The notes below the pieces were generated by a model, which was given only the letters and a program-made list of their open reading frames with translations, had not been told where the DNA came from and ran no database searches. The translations under genes were made by a program, and so were the position numbers. A stretch of DNA of 64,000 nt, from assembly GCF_020991085.1 (NCBI RefSeq), contig NZ_CP087719.1:2748001-2812000 (forward strand), given 5' to 3'. Within the stretch, counting starts at the first letter, position 1. Each line of letters begins with the position of its first letter. Shown here one piece after another: positions 1-7,500 of this stretch. This DNA comes from Roseomonas sp. OT10. GTDB lineage: Bacteria > Pseudomonadota > Alphaproteobacteria > Acetobacterales > Acetobacteraceae.

Positions 1-109
1 CGACGGCCGGCTACCGGACTGCGGCAGGGCGGGAGCGGGGCCGAGGCGGCTGGCCCGTGGCGCGCGGCAGGGCACCCCGGCCAGGGTCCATCGATCGGGC
101 GGGAGCTGA

Positions 110-432
110 TGTCCGCGGCGGGATTCGAACCCACGACCCCAGGATTCATCCCACTTCGGCTTTCGCCGCCGCGCGGCCGGTGCATGTCCCCGGCCGGCGT
201 TCGTGGTCTGGACTGTCCCTTCACCCTAGGTCGCCGGCGCGAACCGTCAGCCCTTAGGTGCCGCCCGTCCAGTCTCTACACCTTCCCGGTCGCCCGGGCT
301 TGGCTCGGGATCGGCGTGGGGAAGACCCCCGGCGCTTTCCCCGACTTTGAGCGGATCCGCCGTCCCGTTTCCATGGACGACGCCCAGTTCGAACAAGGAA
401 TCCTGTGCTCTATCCTGCTGAGCTACGCGGAC
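110..432 (-). tRNA. tRNA-Arg(CCU), interrupted by a group I intron
   Basis: Read on the minus strand, exon 1 (432 to 396) carries the 5' acceptor strand GTCCGCG, a D arm and the 5' anticodon stem CAGGA followed by TTCCT. Exon 2 (146 to 110) starts with AA, closes the stem with TCCTG, and has a T arm with the TTCGAAT loop and the acceptor strand CGCGGAC plus discriminator A. Joined, they make a 74-nt tRNA with a seven-base anticodon loop TTCCTAA, so the anticodon is CCU (arginine, AGG codons). CCA is not encoded (TCA follows). The 249-nt insert lies between anticodon base 36 and base 37. Short open frames over this region are artefacts of the tRNA and intron. Confidence 0.93.
147..395 (-). ncRNA. 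Self-splicing group I intron in the anticodon loop (IC3-like)
   Basis: The 249-nt insert follows a U at the 5' exon end (396) and ends in G (147), the two nucleotides group I splicing uses. On the minus strand it carries core elements closely resembling the Azoarcus tRNA-Ile intron: GAGCCAAGC, then GAAGGTGTAGAGACTGGACG, CACCTAAGG and GGTGAAGGGACAGTCCAGA, in the same order. These are the P3/P7/P8 core strands. No homing endonuclease fits inside, so the intron is minimal. Subgroup IC3 is inferred from the resemblance and the tRNA location. Related introns are known in tRNA-Arg(CCU) of other alphaproteobacteria. Confidence 0.9.
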
Positions 433-626
433 GACCAGTCTGCCGGGACGGCGCCCAGGAAATGTCCCTGGGCAAGCCGGCGCCGGCGCTGCCGTCATAC
501 CGGAACCGCCGCCAGGGTGGCAAGGCAGCCGCCCGGGCGTGTTGCGCCGCCCCCTCGCGGCGGCTAGAAGCGCCGCTTCCGCGCGCCCGGTCGGCATCGG
601 GCGGCCCGACCACGAAAGCCCACCCG

Positions 627-857
627 ATGAAGCCCGACATCCACCCGGACTACCACGAGATCACCGTCATCATGACCGACGGCACCACCTTCAAGACCCG
701 CTCCTGCATGGGCAAGGAGGGTGACACGCTGCGCCTGGACATCGATCCGAAGTCCCACCCGGCCTGGACCGGCCAGCAGCGCGTGATCGACACCGGCGGG
801 CAGATCGCCAAGTTCAACAAGAAGTTCGCCGGTATCGGCGCGCGCAAGAAGGCCTGA
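627..857 (+). CDS. rpmE: 50S ribosomal protein L31
   Basis: A 76-residue protein beginning [12 protein letters not shown], with the L31 features [14 protein letters not shown] and [12 protein letters not shown]. It is a large-subunit protein that bridges to the 30S head. The four cysteines of the zinc-binding type are missing: the usual CxC segment reads VIMTDGT and KCHP is KSHP, so this is the zinc-free (C-minus) form. The start at 627 was chosen because the protein aligns with the family from its first methionine; longer in-frame starts run into unrelated sequence. It stands alone, followed by hairpins. Confidence 0.95.
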   Translation: MKPDIHPDYHEITVIMTDGTTFKTRSCMGKEGDTLRLDIDPKSHPAWTGQQRVIDTGGQIAKFNKKFAGIGARKKA

Positions 858-862
858 GGGCC

Positions 863-928
863 AGCGGCCACCCTTCGGCCGCTCCCAGCCGTCCGGAAGC
901 CGGGTCGCCGCAGGGCGCACCCGGCTTC
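863..928 (+). terminator. Two hairpins downstream of rpmE
   Basis: The first hairpin pairs AGCGGCC (863-869) with GGCCGCT (877-883). The second pairs GAAGCCGGGT (896-905) with ACCCGGCTTC (919-928), a perfect 10-bp stem. Neither is followed by a clear T-run, so intrinsic termination is plausible but not certain. Confidence 0.5.
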
Positions 929-1126
929 GTGCTGTCCGGGCCCCGCTCTCCCGCGGCCGCCACCGCGCCGGCCGGGGACCGGCGGATGTCTTGAAACCGC
1001 CCTGCCCCCCGCCCATCTCGGACCTGTCGGCGGTGCCCCGAGCGGGGCTGCCGGCGCGGACCGGACGGTTCCCGGCGTCGCCCATAGCGGGGCGCCAGAG
1101 CGAATCCCGGCCCGCCGTCATGAACG

Positions 1127-1147
1127 AACCTTGCTGATGAGGAGGTT
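1127..1147 (+). promoter_or_regulatory. ROSE-like RNA thermometer hairpin covering the hsp20 ribosome-binding site
   Basis: AACCUUGCU (1127-1135) pairs with AGGAGGUU (1140-1147) around a GAUG loop, leaving a single bulged G inside UUGCU. The 3' arm is the Shine-Dalgarno sequence, 5 nt before the start codon at 1153. A UYGCU strand with an unpaired G opposite an AGGA-type SD is the defining 3' hairpin of ROSE thermometers, which control small heat shock genes in alphaproteobacteria. The hairpin would block ribosomes at low temperature and melt on heating. The upstream hairpins of a full ROSE element were not worked out. Confidence 0.75.
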
Positions 1148-1152
1148 CCCTG

Positions 1153-1641
1153 ATGAGTGCCCTCGACTTCTCCCCGCTGTTCCGCACCGCCATCGGCTTC
1201 GACCGCATGGCCCGCCTGGTGGATGCCGCCCGCGCGGCGGATGCCCCCTCCTACCCGCCCTACAACATCGAGCGCACGGGCGATGACGCCTATGTGCTGA
1301 CGATGGCCGTGGCAGGCTTCGGCCCCGACGACATCGAGATCACGTCCCAGGACAACGTCCTGACGGTCTCGGGCAAGGCGCCGCAGGCCGAGGAGGGCCG
1401 CCGCTACCTGCACCGCGGCATCGCCGGCCGGGCCTTCGAACGCCGCTTCGTCCTGGCGGATCACATCCAGGTGCAGGGCGCCGACCTGCAGAACGGCCTG
1501 CTGCACGTGGCCCTGAAGCGTCTGGTGCCGGAGGCCCTCAAGCCCCGCCGCATCGCGATCGGCTCTGCCCCGATGGCCCAGAAGACCCTGGAGGTCGAGG
1601 CGGCCAACGAGCAGGACGCCGGCCAGGCCCAGGCGGCGTGA
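1153..1641 (+). CDS. Small heat shock protein, Hsp20/alpha-crystallin family
   Basis: A 162-residue cytoplasmic holdase chaperone that keeps unfolding proteins soluble. The alpha-crystallin domain spans about residues 35-135: YNIERTGDDAYVLTMAVAGF opens it, VLTVSGKA and the GLLHVALKR strand close it. The C-terminal RIAIG holds the I-x-I motif that docks neighbouring subunits during oligomerisation. A strong ribosome-binding site (AGGAGG) fixes the start at 1153 and sits inside a ROSE-like hairpin, so translation is probably heat-induced. The gene is monocistronic, ending in a strong terminator. Confidence 0.93.
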   Translation: MSALDFSPLFRTAIGFDRMARLVDAARAADAPSYPPYNIERTGDDAYVLTMAVAGFGPDDIEITSQDNVLTVSGKAPQAEEGRRYLHRGIAGRAFERRFVLADHIQVQGADLQNGLLHVALKRLVPEALKPRRIAIGSAPMAQKTLEVEAANEQDAGQAQAA

Positions 1642-1674
1642 CCTGACGCCATCCCGGGGCAGAGCACCGGAAGG

Positions 1675-1705
1675 AGGCCGGCGGAACGATCCGCCGGCCT
1701 TTTTC
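1675..1705 (+). terminator. Rho-independent terminator after hsp20
   Basis: AGGCCGGCGGA (1675-1685) and TCCGCCGGCCT (1690-1700) form a perfect 11-bp stem with an ACGA loop, followed directly by TTTTC. Confidence 0.93.
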
Positions 1706-1908
1706 ATGCCGACTCGCGCGCCGGGCGCACCGGTTCCGCGACGACCGTCTTTGACCGGGGGCGCCCCCCTCTCTATATCCAGCCCGACCCCTTGGCGGGG
1801 GGTGCCCTGCGGCCCGCGGGTGTGCCGTCGGGACCGACGCGCAGCCCCCTCGCCGCTTCGAACCTCTCTCCCGCGCGGTCGCCCCGCGGACCCGAAGGCT
1901 CCACACCC

Positions 1909-2484
1909 ATGTCCACTCCCCTGATGCCCAAGGCCACCGCGGTGTGGCTGATCGACAAGACCTCCCTCACCTTCGACCAGATCGCGGACTTCGTGGGGAT
2001 GCATCCGCTGGAGGTGCAGGCCATCGCCGATGGCGAGGTGGCGCAGGGCATCGTCGGCTACGACCCGGTCGCCAACGGCCAGCTGGCACGGGAGGAAATC
2101 CTGCGCGCCGAGGGCGATCCGGCCGCCCGGCTGAAGCTGCTGCCGGCCGCCATCCCCACGCCGAAGAAGCGCGGCAAGGGCGCGCGCTACATCCCCGTCT
2201 CCAAGCGCACGGACCGGCCGGACGGCATCGCCTGGCTGTTGCGCAACCACCCCGAGCTGACCGACGCGCAGATCGAGAAGCTGCTGGCGACCACCAAGGA
2301 AACCATCGCCAAGGTGCGGGACCGCAGCCACGCGAACTCCGCGAACATCAAGCCGCGCGACCCCGTCATCCTCGGCCTCTGCACCCAGTCGGAGCTGAAC
2401 GCGGCCGTCGCGGCCGCTTCCGAGCGCACCGGCCTGCCGCCCTCCATCCCGCAGCCGATGCCGGCCGAGGAAGACGCCGCCTGA
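1909..2484 (+). CDS. trcR: Cell-cycle transcriptional regulator TrcR (DUF1013)
   Basis: A 191-residue protein that looks like a full-length DUF1013/TrcR family member. The segment KATAVWLIDKTSLTFDQIAD with MHPLEVQAIADGEV forms an N-terminal helix-turn-helix-like region. A second block, PDGIAWLLRNHPELTDAQI with LLATTKETIAKVRDR, is a second putative DNA-binding unit. TrcR proteins are confined to alphaproteobacteria and act in cell-cycle transcription control; the specific role here is by family. The start at 1909 was chosen because upstream in-frame sequence is low-complexity and unlike the family. The gene has its own terminator. Confidence 0.88.
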   Translation: MSTPLMPKATAVWLIDKTSLTFDQIADFVGMHPLEVQAIADGEVAQGIVGYDPVANGQLAREEILRAEGDPAARLKLLPAAIPTPKKRGKGARYIPVSKRTDRPDGIAWLLRNHPELTDAQIEKLLATTKETIAKVRDRSHANSANIKPRDPVILGLCTQSELNAAVAAASERTGLPPSIPQPMPAEEDAA

Positions 2485-2509
2485 CCCCTGCCGCCCTGGC
2501 GGGTGGAAC

Positions 2510-2540
2510 AAGGCCGGGTGCCAGCGCGCCCGGCCTTTTC
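2510..2540 (+). terminator. Rho-independent terminator after trcR
   Basis: AAGGCCGGG (2510-2518) pairs with CCCGGCCTT (2529-2537) and is followed by TTC. It is a stable GC stem at the expected distance after the stop codon at 2484. Confidence 0.8.
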
Positions 2541-2607
2541 CATGCGTGCTGATCGGGGCCCGTCACCGCACGCGCGGGCGGTCGGTGCCGGCGTGGGGTG
2601 CGCCCGT

Positions 2608-2967
2608 GGCCCGGGGGCAAGGCTCCGCCTCGCCCCCGTACCCCCACTCCGCCAGGACCCTGCGGGCCCTGGACCCGATCAGCGCTGCCGCGCGGATGAC
2701 TGCGACGGGGTCGAGGCGCCGAGGAGCTTGGCTCCTCGGCGGGACCGGCCGCAGCACTCGCTGACGCCTTTGAAGCTTTTTCAGAGTCCCGCCTGTCCGA
2801 GCTCCGTCAGGGTTCAGCCCGCAGGCTGACGCTCACCGCGCAAAGCCAACTCCCAGCGGGGACCGGGGCCCGCTTGTGGCCCCGGCAGGGGAGGGTCTGG
2901 GAGGGGACGGCGTTCCCTCCCGGTCCACCGCCGGAACACCACAGCGGGACAGGTCATCCCGCTGCCG
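2608..2967. repeat. Interspersed intergenic repeat, long type, copy A
   Basis: This fills the gap between the converging trcR and recR. It shares long near-identical blocks with copies B (35631-36003) and C (57153-57472), in the same orientation and order: CCCGGGGGCAAGGC, CCACTCCGCCAGGACCCTGC, CAGCCCGCAGGCTGACG, and CTCCCAGCGGGGACCGGGGC. It contains a perfect 10-bp hairpin at 2718-2740 (GCCGAGGAGC, loop TTG, GCTCCTCGGC) and more GC-rich inverted repeats near 2850-2930. No open frame here resembles a protein, and no transposase or target duplication was seen. Confidence 0.85.
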
Positions 2968-2970
2968 GTA

Positions 2971-3570
2971 TCAGACCGGTCGGCGGGAACGCAGTGCGGC
3001 GGCCAGGGTACCGTCGTCCAGCACGTCCAGCGCCCCACCCATGGGCACCCCCTGGGCCAGGCGCGTGACCTGGGTTGGTAGGTCGTGCAGCCGGTCGGTG
3101 AGGTAGTGGCCGGTGGTCGCGCCCTCCACCGTTGCCGGCAGGGCCAGGATCACCTCCCGCACGCCCTGTGCCGCCACCCGGCGGACCAGGGCCTGGATCG
3201 CCAGGTCCTCGGGGCCCACCCCGCCCAGGGCCGAGAGCAGGCCGCCCAGCACATGGTACAGCCCGCGATGCGCCTGCGCCCGCTCCAGTGCCCAGAGATC
3301 GGCCACGCCCTCGACCACGCAGACCAAGCCATGGTCGCGGTGCGGATCGCGGCAGATGCGGCAGGGCGAGACCACGTCGAGATTGCCGCAGACCTCGCAG
3401 GGCCGCACCGCCGCCGCCGCCGCCTGGAGCGAATCGGCGAGGGGCAGCATCAGCCGCTGCGGATCCTGGAGCATCTTCAGCACCGCCCTCCGGGCGCTGC
3501 GGCGGCCGAGGCCAGGCAGGCGCGACAACAGCCCGATAAGCTGTTCGACCGGATCGTTGACCTGGCTCAT
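2971..3570 (-). CDS. recR: Recombination mediator protein RecR
   Basis: A 199-residue cytoplasmic protein that works with RecF/RecO to load RecA on SSB-coated gapped DNA. It has the RecR order: N-terminal helix-hairpin-helix (LIGLLSRLPGLGRRSARRAV), a four-cysteine zinc finger (CEVCG ... CRIC), a Toprim domain starting at VCVVEGVADLWALE, and the C-terminal GALDVLDDGTL segment. The start at 3570 gives the standard family length (about 200). The usual upstream partners dnaX and ybaB are absent: upstream lies the 3' end of the injection-system operon. Confidence 0.96.
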   Translation of the reverse strand: MSQVNDPVEQLIGLLSRLPGLGRRSARRAVLKMLQDPQRLMLPLADSLQAAAAAVRPCEVCGNLDVVSPCRICRDPHRDHGLVCVVEGVADLWALERAQAHRGLYHVLGGLLSALGGVGPEDLAIQALVRRVAAQGVREVILALPATVEGATTGHYLTDRLHDLPTQVTRLAQGVPMGGALDVLDDGTLAAALRSRRPV

Positions 3571-3635
3571 CACCCTCTTCCGTGCAGCGCCCCCGCACAG
3601 GCGCGAGCCGTTTCCGACATATGGGGCACGCTCGC

Positions 3636-3655
3636 GCCGGCCGCAGCAGGCCGGC
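3636..3655 (-). terminator. Hairpin between the injection-system operon and recR
   Basis: GCCGGCC (3636-3642) and GGCCGGC (3649-3655) form a perfect 7-bp stem with a 6-nt loop, just downstream of the last operon gene and upstream of recR. No T-run follows. It may be a weak terminator or only a GC-rich coincidence. Confidence 0.3.
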
Positions 3656-3676
3656 GGCGCAGCCCCGATGCGCGCC

Positions 3677-4510
3677 TCACGCCAGGGGCTGCGCGCCCCC
3701 GCACGTGGCCGCGGGGGGCAGCGCCGCCAGCAGCGGTGCGGCCGCCGCCAGTAGGGGCCGCTCTGCCGGCAGGGCATGCAGCAGACCCAGCGGCGGGCCG
3801 GGCGGGAACTCCGCATGCAGGGCCAGCCAGCATCCCGGCCCGCCCGGCTCGGGACCGGAGGAGAGCAGAAGGCTGCGCCCGCCCCAGTCCAGCGGCACCA
3901 CCTCCGCCTCCGTCAGCTCGCCCAGCCGCAGGCCGGGCGACGCCGCCCGCCCCCGCAGCCACCCCGCCGCCCAGGCGAGGGGCGGGCATGGCGGCGCCGG
4001 TGCCGCCCCGCCATGGCGGCGGGCCCCCTGCCCCATCAGGCAGGGGCTGTCCGGCAGGTCGGGCCAGCCCAGCAGGAGGTGCGCCAGCTCATGCGCCCAG
4101 AACCCCAGCGGTGCCCCTGCCGGCAGCGCGGCGTAGCGGCGCACCCAGCGTCCCGGCGCCACCGCCACCCCGCCCCCCGGAACCCGCCAAGCATGCGGCG
4201 CCAGGGGCGCATCGGCGACGATCACCACCGCCGCCGGCGCCTCCGTTCCGGCCGGCAGCGCCTCCAGCGCGCGCCGCGCCAGCCCGGCCGCGTTGCGCGG
4301 CCCCGGCCCCATCCCGCCCGCGGCGCACCAGCCGGCCGGATCGGCGGACAGGTGGACCGGCGGCAGCGGCACGGCACGCGGCCGCCAGTGGCCGAAGCTG
4401 CACGCCGCCCACCAGGCCGCGACCGCCTCCGCCCGTGGCGCGGGCGCCGCCCGTCCGCCGCCGCCGACCGGCAGCACCCCGAACGACGCCTCCGGCGGCA
4501 CGCCCGTCAC
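3677..4510 (-). CDS. Putative zinc metallopeptidase (HExxH), last gene of the injection-system operon
   Basis: A 277-residue protein with the zincin motif HELAH (residues 140-144) followed by LLLGWPD, where G148 and D151 resemble the HExxH...G..D/H metzincin layout. A conserved-looking SPCLMGQG follows, like the SxMxG Met-turn segment of M6/M10-type peptidases. No signal peptide or transmembrane segment is evident. It starts 28 bp after the giant gene and is very likely co-transcribed. Being last in a contractile-injection operon, beyond all structural genes, makes a delivered effector plausible; a maturation protease for the giant protein is the alternative. Substrate unknown. Confidence 0.6.
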   Translation of the reverse strand: MTGVPPEASFGVLPVGGGGRAAPAPRAEAVAAWWAACSFGHWRPRAVPLPPVHLSADPAGWCAAGGMGPGPRNAAGLARRALEALPAGTEAPAAVVIVADAPLAPHAWRVPGGGVAVAPGRWVRRYAALPAGAPLGFWAHELAHLLLGWPDLPDSPCLMGQGARRHGGAAPAPPCPPLAWAAGWLRGRAASPGLRLGELTEAEVVPLDWGGRSLLLSSGPEPGGPGCWLALHAEFPPGPPLGLLHALPAERPLLAAAAPLLAALPPAATCGGAQPLA

Positions 4511-4538
4511 CAGCGGATGCTCCTCCCGCGACCGCCTT

Positions 4539-7500
4539 TCAGGGGCGCCAGGTCAGGATGTCCAGCATGAAGGGCTCCTGCCCGGCCGCCGTGGCACCCC
4601 GCAGGGTGCCGGGCAGGCCCGGCGCCGCGAAGTCCCAGCGCTGCATCCGCAGCCCGCCCCACCAGCGCAGCACCAGGGGCGCGGCCCGGCGATCGCCGCC
4701 GGTCAGCTCCCGCCACTCCGCCGCCATGGCGGTGGCGGCGCGGAGGGCCTCCGCCCCCGCGGGGGTCCCGGGCCGCGCCGCATCGGGGCGGAGGGCGACC
4801 AGGAAGCGCCCGACCGGGAAGGCGGGCCAACCGGCGGGTCCCGGCGGCCTCGGGACGGCGGCCATGCTCGGCCGGTCCTTGTCGCCCGGGTCCCAGGGAA
4901 CGCGCAGCCATCCCATGTCGCGGGCGCCGATCAAACGGGGATCGTTCTCGGGCGCGCGGGCCAGGCGCAGGGTGCGGGCCCAGTCGGTGCGCCGCAGGTC
5001 GAAGCCGGGGTCGCGCGGCCATTCCGGCGTCATCCCGGCCTTGGGCACCCCGGCCGGCACGGGGGCCGCGCCGTTCACCTGCCAGTCCAGCGTGCCGTCC
5101 AGCAGCTCGATGCACAGCGCCCCGCCCACCACCGCGGCCAGCCCGATGCGCGCCGCCGTGCCGCCGGCGGCCGGCGTGGCCGCCGCCAGCGCCGCATCGA
5201 AGGCCCGGGCCGCGTCCTCGGCCGTCATGCCGGCGGTGACCGCGATCGCCGCCGTGGACAAGGTGCCGTTGCCCAGCCGGTAGCTGGCCGCCGCCTCGGC
5301 CGTGGCGCGCACGGCGCGCAGCCCGGGGCGCATCGCCGCCAGCGGTTCCGTGCGCCCCGCCCCCGGCCAGCCGCGTGCCTGTGCCGTCACCCCCGCCCCG
5401 AGCAGCACGTCCGCCACGGCGCGGTCCGTCACCCCGGCCGCCGGGATGCGGACGCTGCCCGCCAGGCCCGGCGAGGCCGTCTCCACCACCACCGTGCCGT
5501 CCGGCCAGGCCGCGGCCGCCCCGGCGCCGCCGGCCCGCAGGGCGGCATCCAGGCGCGCCGCCACCTCCGTCGCGTTCAGCGCCGTGCCGCCGAAGGCGAC
5601 CTCCACCCGGCGTGTCGCGGGCAGGTCGCCGGCGGTGTTCTCGTCGAGCCCGATGGTCAGCGTGCCGTTGGGCGAGACGCTCGCCGCCGGCCGGAAGGCC
5701 ACCGCGGCGCGCTCCGCCGCCCCGCGCGACAGGCTCTCCTCCCAGGCCGGGAAGGCGCCGGCGGCGCCGGCGGGCAGCCATTCCAGCCGCCCCGCCACGC
5801 CGCGGCGGGCGCTCCGCAGCACCCAGCCCATGCCGCCCGGCTCCTCGGGCGCATAGGCGGAGGGGCTGACCCACTCCTCGCCCTGCTCGGCCTCGTCCGC
5901 CGTGGTGTCGGGCTGGGCCAGCCCCGCCTCCAGCGCGGCGGCGATGTCGGCGGCGCTGGCCGCCCCCATGTCCGGCAGGCTGCCCGCCCCCTCCTCGAAC
6001 TGCGGCATGACGGCGACGGGGGCCCCGGCCGCATCGCGCAGGGTGATGCCGGTGGCCGGGTCCGCCGTCAGCGCGGTGCCGCCGGTCAGGCGCAGGTTCG
6101 CGCTGCGCCCGGCCCGGATGGTCTCCAGCACCAGCCGCACCGGCCCCGCCCCGCGGGCGAAGGCGCGCAGGGTCCAGCCGCTGCCGCGCGCGATCTGGGC
6201 GCAGAGCTCGGCCGCGCTGGCCGGGGCGGTCAGGGTGATCGTCCGCGGCGATGGCGGGGGGGGTGGCGAACCGGCCGCGCGGTCGACCTCGACGACCAGC
6301 GTCCGTCCCGCAAGCACCGCCAGGTTGGCCGGCAGGGCCAGCCGGTCCAGCCGCGCCGGGCGCCCCCAGAGCGGGGCGGCGATCACGCGCGACTCCTCGT
6401 CCGGCCGGTCGGCGTGCAGGGTCACCAGCTCCGGCTCCAGCACCCGCGCCGCGCCCAGCGTCGCCTCCAGGCTGCCCGCGGTGCCGCCGGCCAGCAGCCG
6501 CGCGATCGGCCCGGGCGTCCCCCGGACGGACAGCCGCGTGCGCGGACCGTTGGGAACCAGCCGGATGCGCCCCGTGGCGGCGTCGGCGACCGTGGCCCGG
6601 TACAGGGCCTGCGGCGCGTCCGGCAGGGTGGCCGCGGCGTCCAGCCGCGTCTCCAGCGTATCGCCGCCCGGCCCGGCCACGGCCACCGCCCCCAGGTCGG
6701 GGAGGTTGCCCTGGCCGCTGGCGTTCAGCGGGCCGCTCAGCCCCAGCATCCGGCCGCCGGGCGGCGTGCCGGGCACGCTGACCACGACGCGCCCGGCGCT
6801 GCCGCTCACGCCGCCACGGAACTCCAGCACCGGCTGGGCGCCGGGGGCGGGATCGGGGCGCAGGCCGGCCCAGCCCGGCTGGACGTGGCGGGCGATCCAG
6901 GCCGCCGCCGCCGCCACGTCCGGGAAGGCCGCCGGGGCGGGAGGCACGTTGCGCGTCGCCCCATCGATGCTCACCAGCAGCCCGTTCGTCCGCAGGTGCG
7001 CCAACTGGGCCACGGCCTCGGGCGTACCGTCCGCCGGCACCGGGTCCGGGGCCCGCAGCACCGCCGGGGCGCCCAGCAGCGGCAGGGTCGCCCGGCGCGG
7101 CCCGGCGGTGACGGTCAGCAGCCCCGGCCCGGGGGCCACCGGCCCGGGCCGCAGCCGGTCGGTGCCGCTTCCCGCGACGGCGGCCGCCAGGGCGGGCGGG
7201 TCGGAGCCGAGGACCGGCACCGGGGCCGGGGCCTCGCCGCGCGGCTGCAGCAGCACCTCCCCGGGCGAGGCGCCGGGCGCCACGGCATAGAGCGGCGCCG
7301 TCCCGCCCGACGCGGTCGCGGTCGCCACCATGCGGGCCAGCAGGGCCCGGATCTCCGCCTCCTTCACCGCCGCGCCGTCCGCGACGGTGCCGGCGCCGCT
7401 GGCGTCGAGGGCCTCGGCCGAGGGCGGCAGGACGGGCCGGCGGAACCCCAGCGCGAGCAGCGCCGCGCCCCCCTCCAGCCGCAGGGCCCAGTCGGTGCCG

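Noticed and set aside
110-432. Split tmRNA (permuted, two-piece) instead of tRNA
   Set aside because: The exons give a canonical Arg tRNA with CCU anticodon and no tag-coding segment.
57-857. Several open frames over 57-640 (such as those containing GFEPTTPG) as genes
   Set aside because: They read through the tRNA and intron; the phrase is a translation of the T-loop region.
2541-2970. Insertion sequence
   Set aside because: No transposase frame, and no target duplication seen at the ends of any copy.
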